NCBI RefSeq assembly: GCF_030815865.1
Contig: NZ_JAUSXI010000001.1
Span: 4,340,001-4,404,000 of the forward strand
Source of the DNA: Arthrobacter globiformis
GTDB taxonomy: Bacteria > Actinomycetota > Actinomycetes > Actinomycetales > Micrococcaceae
Length of the DNA: 64,000 nt
Direction of reading: 5' to 3'
Every line of letters starts with the position of its first letter. The stretch's first letter is position 1. The notes beneath the pieces were generated by a model. That model was not told the DNA's origin, ran no database searches, and saw only the letters and a program-made list of their open reading frames with translations. Below are positions 16,295 through 26,040 of the stretch, one piece after another. Made by a program: the position numbers and the translations under genes.

Positions 16295-18010
16295 TCAACC
16301 GACGCCGGCGGGCCGGAAGGCGACGGGGCCAGCCGACGCCGTGGCGAAGTAGAGCTCCGCGGCGGTGCCTACGGCGCCAACCCTGAGCGCAGAGACCTTG
16401 TATTGCCCTGCACCTGCTCTGCCGGCTTCCGCGTTCCCTGTGGGAGCGCCGGGCTGATCAGGCTGTACGTTCACCGTCAAGCTGAGGGCATTGGCTAGCG
16501 GGGCCAGCGCGGTTCCGGCCTCCGCCGCGACGGGCACGACGGCGGAGCGGATCGCGGCTTCCGCCATTGGAAGCAGCCCGCCAGCTGTGAACAGCCCCTT
16601 CTGGAGGGCGCCAGCCACCACTTCCCCAGTCCCGTCTAACAGGGCGGAAGTGACGGAACCGAGAAGGTTCAAACCCACAGTGCCCAGGACCTCCGTGGAC
16701 AAGACTGGTGCTGGTGGAGACCCGGACGCAAACGCTTCCACCGTGGCGTCATTGTGGAGGGTAACCACGGCCAGCGGGACACCGGCGAGGGTCAGCGGGA
16801 CCTTGGTGTCCACTTCAACGGAGGTTGCGTTGACTGCTTTCTTCACTTCGCCGGTCAGGGAGTCGCCCCACTTCTGCAGGAGCACCGAAGTGCGCTGGGT
16901 CAAGTCCTGTACCGCGGCGTCGTCCAGCACCAGTTCGGTGTTGGGTGCGCGTCCGTTAAGCCCTGCTGGTCCAGGCACGAGCTTGGAGAGGTCAAAGGAC
17001 ATCCGGGAGTTGGCCAAGTCCACCGTCACCACCCCATCGGTCAGGGTCTCCCCCAACAGCTGGCGGGCGGCTGTCAGATCCGGAGGGCGGAACGTGATTT
17101 TGGTGGTAACGGATCCGACGCCCAGCCCGCTGCTGTCTGGCACCAGGCCCTTCACTCCCGCCTTGATGGCTGTTGCCAGGGAACCCGTCGGTGAGGAGAG
17201 CGCGTCGAGGTCCCCGGCGGTGCTATCCAAAATTCCGGAAACGCTCGTGGTCAGTGGCTTGATTGAGTCCGCAGAGAGGTTCAGCCGGAGGCCCGCGATT
17301 CCGTAGCTGCGCGTGACCACCGGGCTCGGGTTGAGCGCGGGCCAGCCATTGTTCAGCATGCAGGCGTCAACCTCGGAGGAGCTGGCTAGAGCACCGACGT
17401 CGAGGGTCATGGCAGCCTGCGATGCCGGTATGAACGACGCCAGGTTGACGCTGGCCGCGGTCGGCGTGCTGGCGGAGCCGTTGGCAGTTCCAGTCCCGTC
17501 AATGGCGCCTGACTGGTCACTGACCAGGCCCGCGGCCCCGCCGGCCTGGCCGCTTGCCTTCGCCCGCGCCCACTGGGTGTAGGCCCCGGTGCTTCCGGCT
17601 GGCTGGTTCAGTCCCACCGCAGCTGAGAGCAACGGAGAACCGAAGGCTCCGGCCTCCAGAGCGGACGTGAATGTTACGGGATCCACGCGTGTAGCGGTTG
17701 CCGGATCCACGAAAACGGCACCGGCAGTGTTCCGAAGCGAAATGCCGTGGACTGCTGCAAGCGTGTCCAGGTCCTCGCCGCCCAGGGAGCCGGACAGCTC
17801 GCGTGCTGCCGATTGTGTCTGGAAGAGCGTGGTTGTGCTGCAGTCGCCAGCCACCATGACGCCCGCGCCCGCGCTGACGTACTCGTCGTCCGTCCACGCG
17901 GCGAGGGTTCCGGAGGTGGCAGTAAGCAGGCCCATGGTGGCGACAGAAAACACCGCGAGCGGTGCCAGTCTTCGCAGCCGACCGGCCATGGCACCCGTTT
18001 GGGCTTTCAC
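16295..18010 (-). CDS. Secreted choice-of-anchor G-like protein (cassette 2)
   Basis: GTG at 18010 forms a GTGA overlap with the stop of the upstream gene, so the longer frame to 18232 is rejected. 571 residues. Leader ends LLTATSGTLAAWTDDEYVSAG, a SipW-type AAWTDxE motif. The rest is rich in Ala, Thr, Val and resembles actinobacterial choice-of-anchor G proteins (SYGIAGLRLNLSADS, ANALSLTVNVQ, a repeated VTVDLA/LTLAG pattern). Likely an extracellular structural protein. Last gene of the second SipW cassette, translationally coupled to the LAxTG protein. Confidence 0.75.
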   Translation of the reverse strand: MKAQTGAMAGRLRRLAPLAVFSVATMGLLTATSGTLAAWTDDEYVSAGAGVMVAGDCSTTTLFQTQSAARELSGSLGGEDLDTLAAVHGISLRNTAGAVFVDPATATRVDPVTFTSALEAGAFGSPLLSAAVGLNQPAGSTGAYTQWARAKASGQAGGAAGLVSDQSGAIDGTGTANGSASTPTAASVNLASFIPASQAAMTLDVGALASSSEVDACMLNNGWPALNPSPVVTRSYGIAGLRLNLSADSIKPLTTSVSGILDSTAGDLDALSSPTGSLATAIKAGVKGLVPDSSGLGVGSVTTKITFRPPDLTAARQLLGETLTDGVVTVDLANSRMSFDLSKLVPGPAGLNGRAPNTELVLDDAAVQDLTQRTSVLLQKWGDSLTGEVKKAVNATSVEVDTKVPLTLAGVPLAVVTLHNDATVEAFASGSPPAPVLSTEVLGTVGLNLLGSVTSALLDGTGEVVAGALQKGLFTAGGLLPMAEAAIRSAVVPVAAEAGTALAPLANALSLTVNVQPDQPGAPTGNAEAGRAGAGQYKVSALRVGAVGTAAELYFATASAGPVAFRPAGVG

Positions 18011-18687
18011 TGAAACCTCCGACGGCGGCCCAGCAGTACCGCTGCACCTGCGGCAGCCAGCACGATTCCGGCGCCGAGGTAACCGAGGATCTGTGCCCCG
18101 GTAGTGGCAAGCGGCTGCGTGGATGTCTCGTCCCCGCCGGCCACAACACCGATGCCGAATTTCAAAGTTCCCGTGTCGGGGCCGGGCTCGAAGCCTGCGG
18201 AGCCTGGGCGTTCCAAGGTGAACAGCACCCACGGGGCGTCGGCGGTGGTGAAGCTGCCGAGAGGGTAACTGAACGTCCCGGCAGCGGCGAAGCTGTCTGC
18301 GGACAGGATACGGCGTTCGCCCGCCGGGCAGCTCAGCCGGGCGTTATTGCCGCTGGTTCCCTGCCACTGCATAGGGCAGGAGCGGGCGCTGACCCGGTAG
18401 GCGCCGGGCCCTGCCGCGAGGGAGCCTGCTGCCTGCAGCTGGACGGTTGCCGAGGCCGACGCCGGGCCGTCCAGAACCACGCCCACCTGCCAGCTGAACG
18501 ACTGGCCGGCGGAAAGCGCCGGAAGGTCCAGCGGGTAGACCGATGAGGTCAGACGAAGCATTCCCTCTCCCCCGGTTTCCGGCACGGGCAACACGGCGTC
18601 AGCCGCGGCGGCGGGGCCGGCACCCGCGAGCAGCATGAACAGAACGGTGCCCGTTAGCACGGCGCTACCGCAGCGCGGCCGTCCCAA
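18007..18687 (-). CDS. Wall-anchored protein with LAxTG sorting signal (cassette 2)
   Basis: 226 residues. Signal peptide MGRPRCGSAVLTGTVLFMLL ending AAADA; a beta-rich body with one likely disulfide (ARSCPMQW, LSCPAGERR); C-terminal TQPLATTGAQILGYLG, a hydrophobic helix and RRRRFQ, the layout of a sortase substrate. LATTG fits the LAxTG motif used by class E sortases of high-GC actinobacteria. Overlaps the signal peptidase gene upstream by 23 bases and the choice-of-anchor gene downstream by 4, so the four genes are one operon. No sortase gene in the window. Confidence 0.8.
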   Translation of the reverse strand: MGRPRCGSAVLTGTVLFMLLAGAGPAAAADAVLPVPETGGEGMLRLTSSVYPLDLPALSAGQSFSWQVGVVLDGPASASATVQLQAAGSLAAGPGAYRVSARSCPMQWQGTSGNNARLSCPAGERRILSADSFAAAGTFSYPLGSFTTADAPWVLFTLERPGSAGFEPGPDTGTLKFGIGVVAGGDETSTQPLATTGAQILGYLGAGIVLAAAGAAVLLGRRRRFQ

Positions 18688-19303
18688 CTGGCACCTCCCC
18701 GGCCGGTTCCGCTGCGCCGCCCTCGGAAGACCCGCCGTCGGACGTTATGAGTTCCTGCCGCGGCCAAAAGACCCAGCCCACGAGGCCAGCCAGCAGGACA
18801 GTGCTGCCGCCAATCGCCCAGGGTGAGCGCGCGCCCATCACCCAAGAGCCGAGCTCGGGAACGGCGAAGAGCATCGTGCGGGCTGACTGGACCCGGTATT
18901 CCACCGGGTCCTCCGAGGTGTTGGCGTCGCCTTTCAGGATCAGGACGGCACCGTCAGCCGACGCGGCGTCCGGCATGACGGTGACCACGCGGTGGGTGAC
19001 CGGAACGGAGCCTGCCGTCCGCTGGACGGTCGCAACGTCGCCGGGTTTGAGGGACGACGCCGGGACCTCGCGAACCGCAGCCAGCGCACCCACCGGATAC
19101 GACGGTTCCATGGAGCCGGTGCGGAACACGACGAAGCTCACCTTGAATAACACGGAGGCGAGGATACAGGCGATGCAGGCCGCGCCGAGCACGGACAAGA
19201 CGGTCAGCCCCAGGGACCCTGCACGTCCTGCGGCCCGCCTGTAGATTCCACGCCGTGAGGAGGCACCGTCGGACTCGAGGCGGTGCCTGGGACGGGTACC
19301 CAT
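18665..19303 (-). CDS. sipW: SipW-type signal peptidase I (cassette 2)
   Basis: ATG at 19303 (MGTRPRHR) lies 20 bases after the upstream stop; a longer frame would overlap it. About 212 residues: helix VLSVLGAACIACILASVLF, catalytic Ser in FVVFRTGSMEPSY, catalytic His in VPVTHRVVTVM, GDANTSEDPVEY box, C-terminal helix GGSTVLLAGLVGWVFW. Paralogous to the peptidase at 14241-14846 but clearly different in sequence. Probably dedicated to the AAWTDxE leaders of its neighbours. Confidence 0.88.
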   Translation of the reverse strand: MGTRPRHRLESDGASSRRGIYRRAAGRAGSLGLTVLSVLGAACIACILASVLFKVSFVVFRTGSMEPSYPVGALAAVREVPASSLKPGDVATVQRTAGSVPVTHRVVTVMPDAASADGAVLILKGDANTSEDPVEYRVQSARTMLFAVPELGSWVMGARSPWAIGGSTVLLAGLVGWVFWPRQELITSDGGSSEGGAAEPAGEVPVGTAALR

Positions 19304-19322
19304 GGGCAAGTAGCCGGACCGG

Positions 19323-20018
19323 CTAGAGTCCCACCGAGCTGGTGAACTTCCACAGCGGCACAACGTTCTTGCCCTGCAGTGAGGTGTCGTCTATGCCAGC
19401 TGGCAGGGTCATCGCGAAGCACAGGTTCACGGGTGCCCCGGCCTTACCGGCGTCACCTGCGGGGAGGGTAAGGGGAACGTTGCTGGTCTGGCTTAGCGGC
19501 TTGTTCGGCCCCACCAGGACCGTCCCGGCGGACTTGTCACCGCCGGCGCTGCAGTTGGCAGCGTCGAGGCCGGTCCAGGCCCGGTAAACCAATGCGTTGT
19601 ATAGCGCGGTACTGTTGGCGTTCCCGATGGCAGGGTCGGTTGCCTGAAGGGCGTCCGTCAGTTTTGCCGTCAGCGTTTCGGATCCGGCCTTGGCGCGGAG
19701 CTGGAACGGGGCGTAGACAGTGTCACCCGGCAGCATGCTTGCGGCGCTCACCGTGAAGTCGAGGCCGCCACCGTTCGGGTTCGGCTTGTGAGTCCATGAC
19801 TCCTCGGCAAACGGGGCCAGGGTGTTCTGTTCCATCGCGTAGGTCTTGGTACCGGGGGTGTCGTTGGGTCCGGCACCACCGAAGACCCACTCGTTATCGG
19901 TCCAGGCCGCGAGCGTGAATGCGGCCCCTACTCCGAGGACCAGTCCCGAGGCCAGAAGGGCGCGGACTTTTCCGGGGCGCCCAGCAGATGTCGACAGTGC
20001 GGCGGCGCGGACAGGCAT
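19323..20018 (-). CDS. SipW-dependent secreted TasA-like protein (cassette 2)
   Basis: ATG at 20018 follows GGGGGAAATC; the frame is open further up but lacks a ribosome site. 231 residues. Leader with GLVLGVGAAFTLAAWTDNEW, cleavage region AAWTDNE. Mature domain has AASMLPGDTVYAPFQLRAKA, like the LPGDT motif of TasA-type beta-sandwiches, and Cys residues in AANCSAG and NLCFAMT. First gene of the second cassette, upstream of its peptidase. Confidence 0.82.
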   Translation of the reverse strand: MPVRAAALSTSAGRPGKVRALLASGLVLGVGAAFTLAAWTDNEWVFGGAGPNDTPGTKTYAMEQNTLAPFAEESWTHKPNPNGGGLDFTVSAASMLPGDTVYAPFQLRAKAGSETLTAKLTDALQATDPAIGNANSTALYNALVYRAWTGLDAANCSAGGDKSAGTVLVGPNKPLSQTSNVPLTLPAGDAGKAGAPVNLCFAMTLPAGIDDTSLQGKNVVPLWKFTSSVGL

Positions 20019-20544
20019 GATTTCCCCCATGAACGGTTGGCTTGGACTTCCGGTGCGGAAGCTGTAACCACCGTATGGTTGCTGTGCGCAACTTTCGATC
20101 AACATCGGATCAACAAAGCCCAAGGATTGGCACAGCAAAATCTTGAGGTCAAACGATGTGGGCGTACCCGGCATGGGAGTCACTCCCGTGACTCCCGGGC
20201 GGGTGCACCTGAACCGGGCGGGCACGCTGGGCTACTCGACAGAGGGAACAGTCACCCTCGGGCGGATGCTCCAGTCGCTGCCTCAGCTTGTGGCTCCGCG
20301 AAGATACCCTTCTCGTGGGACTGAGGGGACTGAGGCGTATCGGCCACCGGGCCGCGCGCCCCCTGTTGTGGCAATGACCGCCCATTCTATCCGCGCCGAT
20401 GGGCGCCAGCGGCCAACTGTTTTCTTGCGCTAATCGTGACGAAGTCCTGCTTCCTCGCTGGGGGTAGCCGCCGCAGACCTTGATCCGGGCAACGCAGTAT
20501 TGGCTACAGACAGCCAACCAGCAGCGAAGACGAAGGAGCCGAAA
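20019..20544. other. Intergenic region upstream of cassette 2
   Basis: About 525 bases. A plus-strand open frame (20143-20433) has the short protein-like stretch GTLGYSTEGTVTLGRMLQSL but no start signal or relative in the window. The cassette 2 promoter must lie near 20020-20100. Nothing else recognised. Confidence 0.4.
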
Positions 20545-20688
20545 GTGGCAACGAAAGCAGAGAAAAAGGGTTACCGCTACTGCGATTTTTACTGCTTTAT
20601 GTCCCTGGCGGACTTCACCGCCTACATGGCCCGCGACGACGACGAGAACAGCTTTTCAATCAGCGGCAGCAGCGAACCTGCACACTAG
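20545..20688 (+). CDS. Small protein of 47 residues, unknown function
   Basis: GTG at 20545 preceded by AAGGAG with six-base spacing, a strong start. Product begins VATKAEKKGYRYCDFYCFMS, then an acidic run (ARDDDENS) and SISGSSEPAH. Contains a CxxxC pair within an aromatic stretch. No family recognised. Too polar for a membrane protein; could be a regulatory peptide or a modified-peptide precursor, but no maturation enzyme is nearby. Its last codons recur at 16211-16232. Confidence 0.55.
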   Translation: MATKAEKKGYRYCDFYCFMSLADFTAYMARDDDENSFSISGSSEPAH

Positions 20689-20707
20689 TTGGCTTTTATC
20701 CCCGGAC

Positions 20708-20820
20708 CTACCGGTAACCGGCAACAATCGCGGCAGCGATCCCCTTGGACGCACGCCGTGTCTCCGGCTTCAGGTGGTCCAGGGTCATCGTCGGCCACCC
20801 CCGTCGTGTGGCACGGCGAT
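20708..20820 (-). pseudogene. 3' fragment of the ParA/MinD-like gene
   Basis: Aligns with the last ~110 bases of the gene at 35934-37175: minus strand reads LDHLKPETRRASKGIAAAIV-AGYR-stop against LDHLKPETRRAYKEIAAAIV-DGYR. Upstream a small deletion breaks the frame around the VPHDRGVADGD segment. Marks a duplicated and decayed block. Confidence 0.8.
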
Positions 20821-20862
20821 CAGCAAGTGACCCGACCCGACTCGGACTAGTTATGCCTGGCG

Positions 20863-21838
20863 TTAATTGGCCACCAGACTATTCTCAGGCTGAGGTGTGT
20901 CCGCCGCCGGGCCGCCGTCCGAGCCCCTGTTTCGGAGCCGGGCCTCTACAGGACGCTCAAAGAAGGTGTAGGCGGCGCCGGCAAGCGGGATGGACACAGC
21001 AATTCCGGCGACGGCGAACATGACGCGCTCGGCAAGGCTCGCCGGGCCGAGTTCCAGGGCTGTCCGCAGAACGGGCTCGTGGACCAGATACAGGGCGAAG
21101 GACCATTTCCGCAGTTTCACCATGGCCGGGGAACTGGCGAACGTGGGGCGCCCTCCGCAGCGGTCACGGTCCGCATAGGCACCAACCAGGAGGGCGAAGC
21201 CCGGGATGCAGAGCGCGCCCGCCAGCGGTCCGGCCTGATGCCATGGTGCGATGCCGTCGACGACTTCGAGAATGCACGGAGCCGCTGGCGGCGGCAGCAC
21301 CCCACACCGAACCTGGGCTTCCAGCCTTTTCTCATGGCGATGGCCAGGCACACACCCACGATGAACTCTGGATCCTGAACGCGGGAAACGTGTAGAACAG
21401 GGCTCCCCAGTCAAAACCGGGGACAAGGCCAGCAGCACGGACACGAGAGCAACAGCGGCGACGAAAACCGCGGCGCCGACGCGGAAGAGTCTCCCCGCTT
21501 CAAGGCGTGAAAGCCGTACGGCCAGGAACGGGAACACCGCATAGAAAAACGCCTCACACGAGAGCGACCAGGACACCCCGTCATAGGCATAGACCCACTG
21601 CTTGTCCCCGAGCCAGCCCTGCATAAGGAGCAGCGAGGCCAGAAGCTGGGAAACCGACTGGTCCCCTTGAGTGGCGAAAACCAGGACGACGGCGGCCAAC
21701 GCCGTGAGCGCATGCAGCGGCCAGATCCGGGGTACATCTCGGGCACAGCGTCACCGACGCGTGATACAGGACCGCGAGCATGGCGGCGATGAACCGCAGT
21801 CCTGTCAGCGAATCCAGCCGGGTATGCGAAACGTTCAT
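20863..21838 (-). pseudogene. Decayed acyltransferase-3 gene (third copy)
   Basis: Begins MNVSHTRLDSLTGLRFIAAM at 21838 and ends RNRGSDGGPAADTPQPENSL-VAN at 20863, near-identical along most of its length to 11005-12108. About 190 bases encoding FFFLLSGFVLAW through RRFARI are deleted near 21735, and there are further frame breaks around 21250-21420 (small deletions before LEVVDGIAPWH). Not functional. Confidence 0.88.
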
Positions 21839-22153
21839 CCTTACTCCGAGTATGACGGCAATGAAGCGTCAAGTTCACCGGCGGAAAAATAGCACCGCAT
21901 TTCGCTCGAGCCTGAGGAATTGCGTGGGCGACAGCGCCGCAACAAATGGACCGCCGTCAGCCCGGCCAGCGGCAACATCACGGTGGTCCTGGCAGGCAGG
22001 GCCACGCTGGCCATCTTGGTTCTTGTCATGCTGCATGCAAAGGAAATGGGCGGAAGAATGCACGCACCGCGTACCGCGGAGATTACCGCTATCATTCGGA
22101 AAGTCATCAATGAATTTGTCCCGCGGAAGCCTGCGGTCATTTGGGGGATCCTA

Positions 22154-23743
22154 ATGCTAAAACGACTCGTCGCCACGTTGTTTGCCACAGCCCTGGTTGG
22201 CGCCGGGCTCGCACCCGCTGCCGTTGCAGACGCCTCGGGCTGTACCCGGAACGGAGAATTCGAGGCCATTTCGTATACATGCAGCGGACAGAACATCGAT
22301 CTGTCTCAGGTGCCCACTGATGCAACTAAGCTGCGCACCAGCGGGCACGTTCAAGACTGGACCGCTCTTGGAAATCTGACGTCCCTAAAAAGTCTCAGTA
22401 TCGAAGGGGCCATGAACGATGACGTCGCAGCCATCCATAACGCTGCTCCTTCTGTTGATGGGATCAGCCTGGAGGGGCCTGCGATCACGGACCTCTCCCC
22501 TCTCTCCGCTCCGGCAATGTCGTGCTCCGATTCGAAGCCTTGCGTGTCCGGGATCAAGCTAGTGATCCCGGGCGTGAAGGACATCTCCCCGCTGTCGAAT
22601 CTGAATTCCGGGGGATGTCTGCCTGTGGATTGCGTGCGCTTTCTCACAATCGATGCACCTGCCGTTACCGATTTCTCACCATTGGGTTCCATCCAGAATC
22701 TCAGCTCACTGACTGTGAGCGCTTCCTCGGACGCTCGTGAGCAGCACGTCATTTTGTCGGCGTTCCCATTGCCGAACTACAAGGGGCTCAACGGTTCGCA
22801 GCTGATGGCAGCCCACGATCCCGGCTGGCCTTATCCGCAGCACACCCTCCAAGGCTCGACAGCTCGCGCAACCTATTACGCAGAGGGGTGGGTCGATTAC
22901 TTCGTCTGGCCTCTCGCGCAGTCAACCGGTTCCACGACCCTTGAGACCTACGGCACCAAGGTGGAGGCCTCGGTCTCACGAACCTACACTGTCACCAAGC
23001 CCGCCAGAGGTGACTTCAACGGTGATGGCAGGTCGGACCTTCTAGCGAAGGATTCCACGGGGGTCCTATGGCTCTATCACGGAACCAACAAGGCCACCCT
23101 GCCAACGAGAACGCGCTTGGGCGCGGGCTGGAACTCGATGACCATGATCGCGAGTCCCGGAGACTTCAACGGGGACAGCAGGGCAGACGTTCTGGCGAGG
23201 GACACCGCGGGTGTTCTTTGGCTGTACCCCGGGAACGGCAAATCCGGGTGGGGCACGAGAGTTAGGTTGGGGGCCGGATGGAACGTCATGACCGCCCTCG
23301 TCGGCGCCGGGGACTCCAACGCTGATGGCAAGGTCGATCTGCTGGCGCGCGATTCTGCCGGAGTTCTCTGGCGCTATCCAGGCAACGGCAAGGGCGCACT
23401 GCTTCCGAGGATCAGGATCGGCGCGGGCTGGAACACGATGAATTCCATTGTTGGTGGAGACTCCATGGGAATCGACCACATCGCCGACGTGATCGCGAGG
23501 GACTCAACTGGAACCCTGTGGTTCTACCGCGGCAACGGCCAAGGTGGGTTCCTTCCCCGCAGCAGGCTGTACACCGGGTGGAAGGGCATGACCGCCATAG
23601 CGAGCCCAGGTGACTTGGGCGGCGACGAAGACTCCGACCTCTTGGCCCGCGATGCCAGCGGAGTTCTGTGGCTGTACCGCAATCCTGGCCTGCCAGCTGT
23701 CCGCATCGGGGGCGGCTGGGCTGGCATGAAGGCCATCGTCTGA
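22154..23743 (+). CDS. Secreted leucine-rich-like protein with C-terminal five-repeat domain
   Basis: ATG at 22154 follows GGGGGATCC; the frame is open to 21920 but that part lacks a leader. 529 residues. Signal peptide MLKRLVATLFATALVGAGLA, cleaved after AVADA. Residues ~35-250 hold irregular leucine-rich-like turns (LTSLKSLSIEGAMN, ITDLSPLS, VKDISPLSNL, VTDFSPLGSIQNLSSLTVS) reminiscent of internalin-type repeats. Then exactly five ~50-residue FG-GAP/VCBS-like units with DFNGDGRSDLLAKD and GAGWNSMT motifs. Likely an exported adhesion or recognition protein. Only plus-strand member among the four five-repeat proteins here. Confidence 0.82.
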   Translation: MLKRLVATLFATALVGAGLAPAAVADASGCTRNGEFEAISYTCSGQNIDLSQVPTDATKLRTSGHVQDWTALGNLTSLKSLSIEGAMNDDVAAIHNAAPSVDGISLEGPAITDLSPLSAPAMSCSDSKPCVSGIKLVIPGVKDISPLSNLNSGGCLPVDCVRFLTIDAPAVTDFSPLGSIQNLSSLTVSASSDAREQHVILSAFPLPNYKGLNGSQLMAAHDPGWPYPQHTLQGSTARATYYAEGWVDYFVWPLAQSTGSTTLETYGTKVEASVSRTYTVTKPARGDFNGDGRSDLLAKDSTGVLWLYHGTNKATLPTRTRLGAGWNSMTMIASPGDFNGDSRADVLARDTAGVLWLYPGNGKSGWGTRVRLGAGWNVMTALVGAGDSNADGKVDLLARDSAGVLWRYPGNGKGALLPRIRIGAGWNTMNSIVGGDSMGIDHIADVIARDSTGTLWFYRGNGQGGFLPRSRLYTGWKGMTAIASPGDLGGDEDSDLLARDASGVLWLYRNPGLPAVRIGGGWAGMKAIV

Positions 23744-23749
23744 TTACAG

Positions 23750-23800
23750 GAGGGCTTACGGGGCTCTGCCCCGGTCTGCACAGCAGACAGACCTTAACTC
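23750..23800. terminator. Terminator region between converging genes
   Basis: GGGGCTCTGCCCC followed by GGTCTG...CAGACAGACC, two small hairpins between the stops of the converging genes at 23743 and 23809. Confidence 0.45.
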
Positions 23801-23808
23801 CTGCATCA

Positions 23809-25928
23809 TCAGCTGATCGAGGTCATCACGTTCCAGCCGGCACCGATCCTCGTTCGCGGCCCGTATTCGCCCCGGCCGTTTCCAGGGTAGAACCACAACA
23901 CACCGCTGCTGTCCCTGGCCACCACGTCGGCCCAGCCGTCACCGATCCAGCCGGAGTTTCGCAGCCTTTCGCTGTTGAAGTCTCCGGTGCCGACAACCGC
24001 CGTCATGGCATTCCAACCCGCACCCACCCGCAGCGGATAACGCAAGCCGCCTGCGCCATCCCCTGGGTAGAACCACAGCACGCCGTTCCGGTCCCGGGCC
24101 AGCAGGTCAGCCCTGCCGTCCCGCATGCGGTCCTCAGCTGGCGTGATGGCAGTCATGGGGTTCCAGCCGCTGGTGACCTTCATCCGGGTGGGAAAGGCGC
24201 CGTCGCCGTTGCCCCGGTATGACCACAGCGCACCCCCGCCGTCCCGTGCCAGCAGGTCCGCTTTGCCGTCGTCGTCAAAGTCTTCGGTGGCGGCGAGGGC
24301 CGTCATGACGTTCCAGCCGCCGCCAATCCGCGCCCGGGTCCCGAACGTGCCTTTGCCATTGCCCGGATAGAACCACAGCACGCCGCTGCTGTCCCTCGCC
24401 AAGGCGTCAGCCTTGCCGTCGGTGTTCAGGTCCCCGGCGCCGGCGATCACGGTCATGACATTCCAGCCGCCGCCCACCCTCGTGCGCGTCAGAAAGGCGC
24501 CCTTGCCGTTGCCCGGTAGAGCCAGAGCACACCGCTGCCGTCCCTGGCCAACACATCGGTCCGGTCGTCGCCGTTGAAGTCATTCCGCATAGCGGGATAA
24601 CCGAAGGCCGGTCCCCGGCCCAAGTCATATCGGGCCCAGCCGTACAGTCCCGACGGCGCTGGCTTGACGGGTCCCATCCAAAGTGGTTGATCCAGCCCGT
24701 TGCAACCAGGTCCCCGTCAGGTGCCAATACCGCACCAGCCACGTACGCACCCCCTTCGGAGAAAGCCGACATGACCACCCCGCCTGTGCCGAAGGTTCTG
24801 TCCAGAGTCCGGTCTGCATCCAGCCGCATCACTGCGAAGGAAGTCACTCCGTGCAGCGTCTGGTTTCCTGTGGCCAGCACTCTGCCGGCTCCGTCGATCT
24901 GGAGGCTGACGATCTGCATATCCAGGGGAGGCGAAGATGTCTGAAACTTCCCGTCGGCACCGTACCCGCTGATCCGCCAGTCCTGGGCCACAACGGTCCT
25001 TCCGTCCGGAGAGACCGCCACCTCGTAACCTGTGGAGGCAAGGGGAACTGAGCCGGCCAGGCCGAAGGTAGCATCCAGCCGTCCGTCGGGCAGGAAGCGA
25101 AGCAGGCGCCCCTGGAAGCCGCCAACTCCTCCCGCCACGACCACTCGTCCGGCACCGTCGACTGCCATGTCTTCTGCAGCCCAGCGGATGTCGGGGTTTC
25201 CAGGATCCGCCGGGAACTGGTCGAAGCTGGATGCCAGGACCCCTTCGGCCGTGTAGCGCCAACCTGCTATTTTTTGTCTCAAGGTGTCACCGTCGGACAT
25301 CTGCACGGCCCCGGCCACCGCTATGGTTCCATCCGCAGCAATGCCGACGTGGCTGAATATAGGTTCTTGCCAGGGATTGTTGTCGTTGCTGCCGCCAGGA
25401 ACTGCAACTCCGGACGCGCCAAAGGTCTCTTCCAGAGCACCTCGCTCGTCCAGGCGCATCATCTGATGGCGGCTCAGCACCAGTACTTTGCCGTCGTCCT
25501 GGACTTCTACGTCCAAGACGTCCGGGGGTACAGACATCGTCCCGTCATCCTGGAATCCGTCGTCCGACACGTCCGGGAGGGACGTAAACATCACCACGCC
25601 GCCTTCGCCGAAAGCCGGATCCAGTTCCCCGTTCGGAAGCAGACGGATCACCAGGACAGGGGGCAAGGACAGGTCCTGGAGCAACCCAACGGTCACAGTA
25701 CGCCCGTGCGGATCTACGTCGGCAGCAACGGCCCCCACGCCTCCGCCGCCCAGATCGAGCACGGCTCTTCCCCGCTCGCCAAAGGAATCGTCCAAGTAAG
25801 GCGTATCTGCGGCTACGGCCGCGGGCGGAGCAACAAGACCCGCCACCGCAAGCGCTCCTGCGCACAGCAGTGCGAGAAGGCCGTTCCTCAGCGAGTGAAC
25901 CGGCGCCGATAGGTCAGAAGCGAACATG
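23809..25928 (-). pseudogene. Secreted delta-60-repeat protein with five-repeat domain, two frameshifts
   Basis: ATG at 25928 follows GGGGGACAGC. Signal peptide ends PPAAVAADTPYL. The first ~420 codons carry delta-60 repeats (LDPAFGEGGVV, LEETFGASGVAV, LDATFGLAGSV, LDRTFGTGGVV). One base is missing near 24680, after GWINHFGW, and another near 24515, where CCCGG should be CCCGGG within LWLYPGNG; with both restored the protein runs into five ~50-residue VCBS-like units (DFNGDDRTDVLARD to GAGWNVMTSIS). Both lesions are single bases, one in a homopolymer, so sequence error is possible. If real, the binding domain is lost. Confidence 0.8.
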
Positions 25929-26040
25929 CTGTCCCCCAAAGCATCCGCGGGCTGTTATCAACGAACAGTAACAACGGCGCGGCCCGGCAACCAACGCACT
26001 TCGGCAGGAGTGCAAACTAATACCCACAACTTAACGCGAA

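Noticed and set aside
20143..20433. Plus-strand open frame with GTLGYSTEGTVTLGRMLQSL
   Set aside because: No ribosome site, no relative in the window, and the rest of the translation is low in protein-like character.
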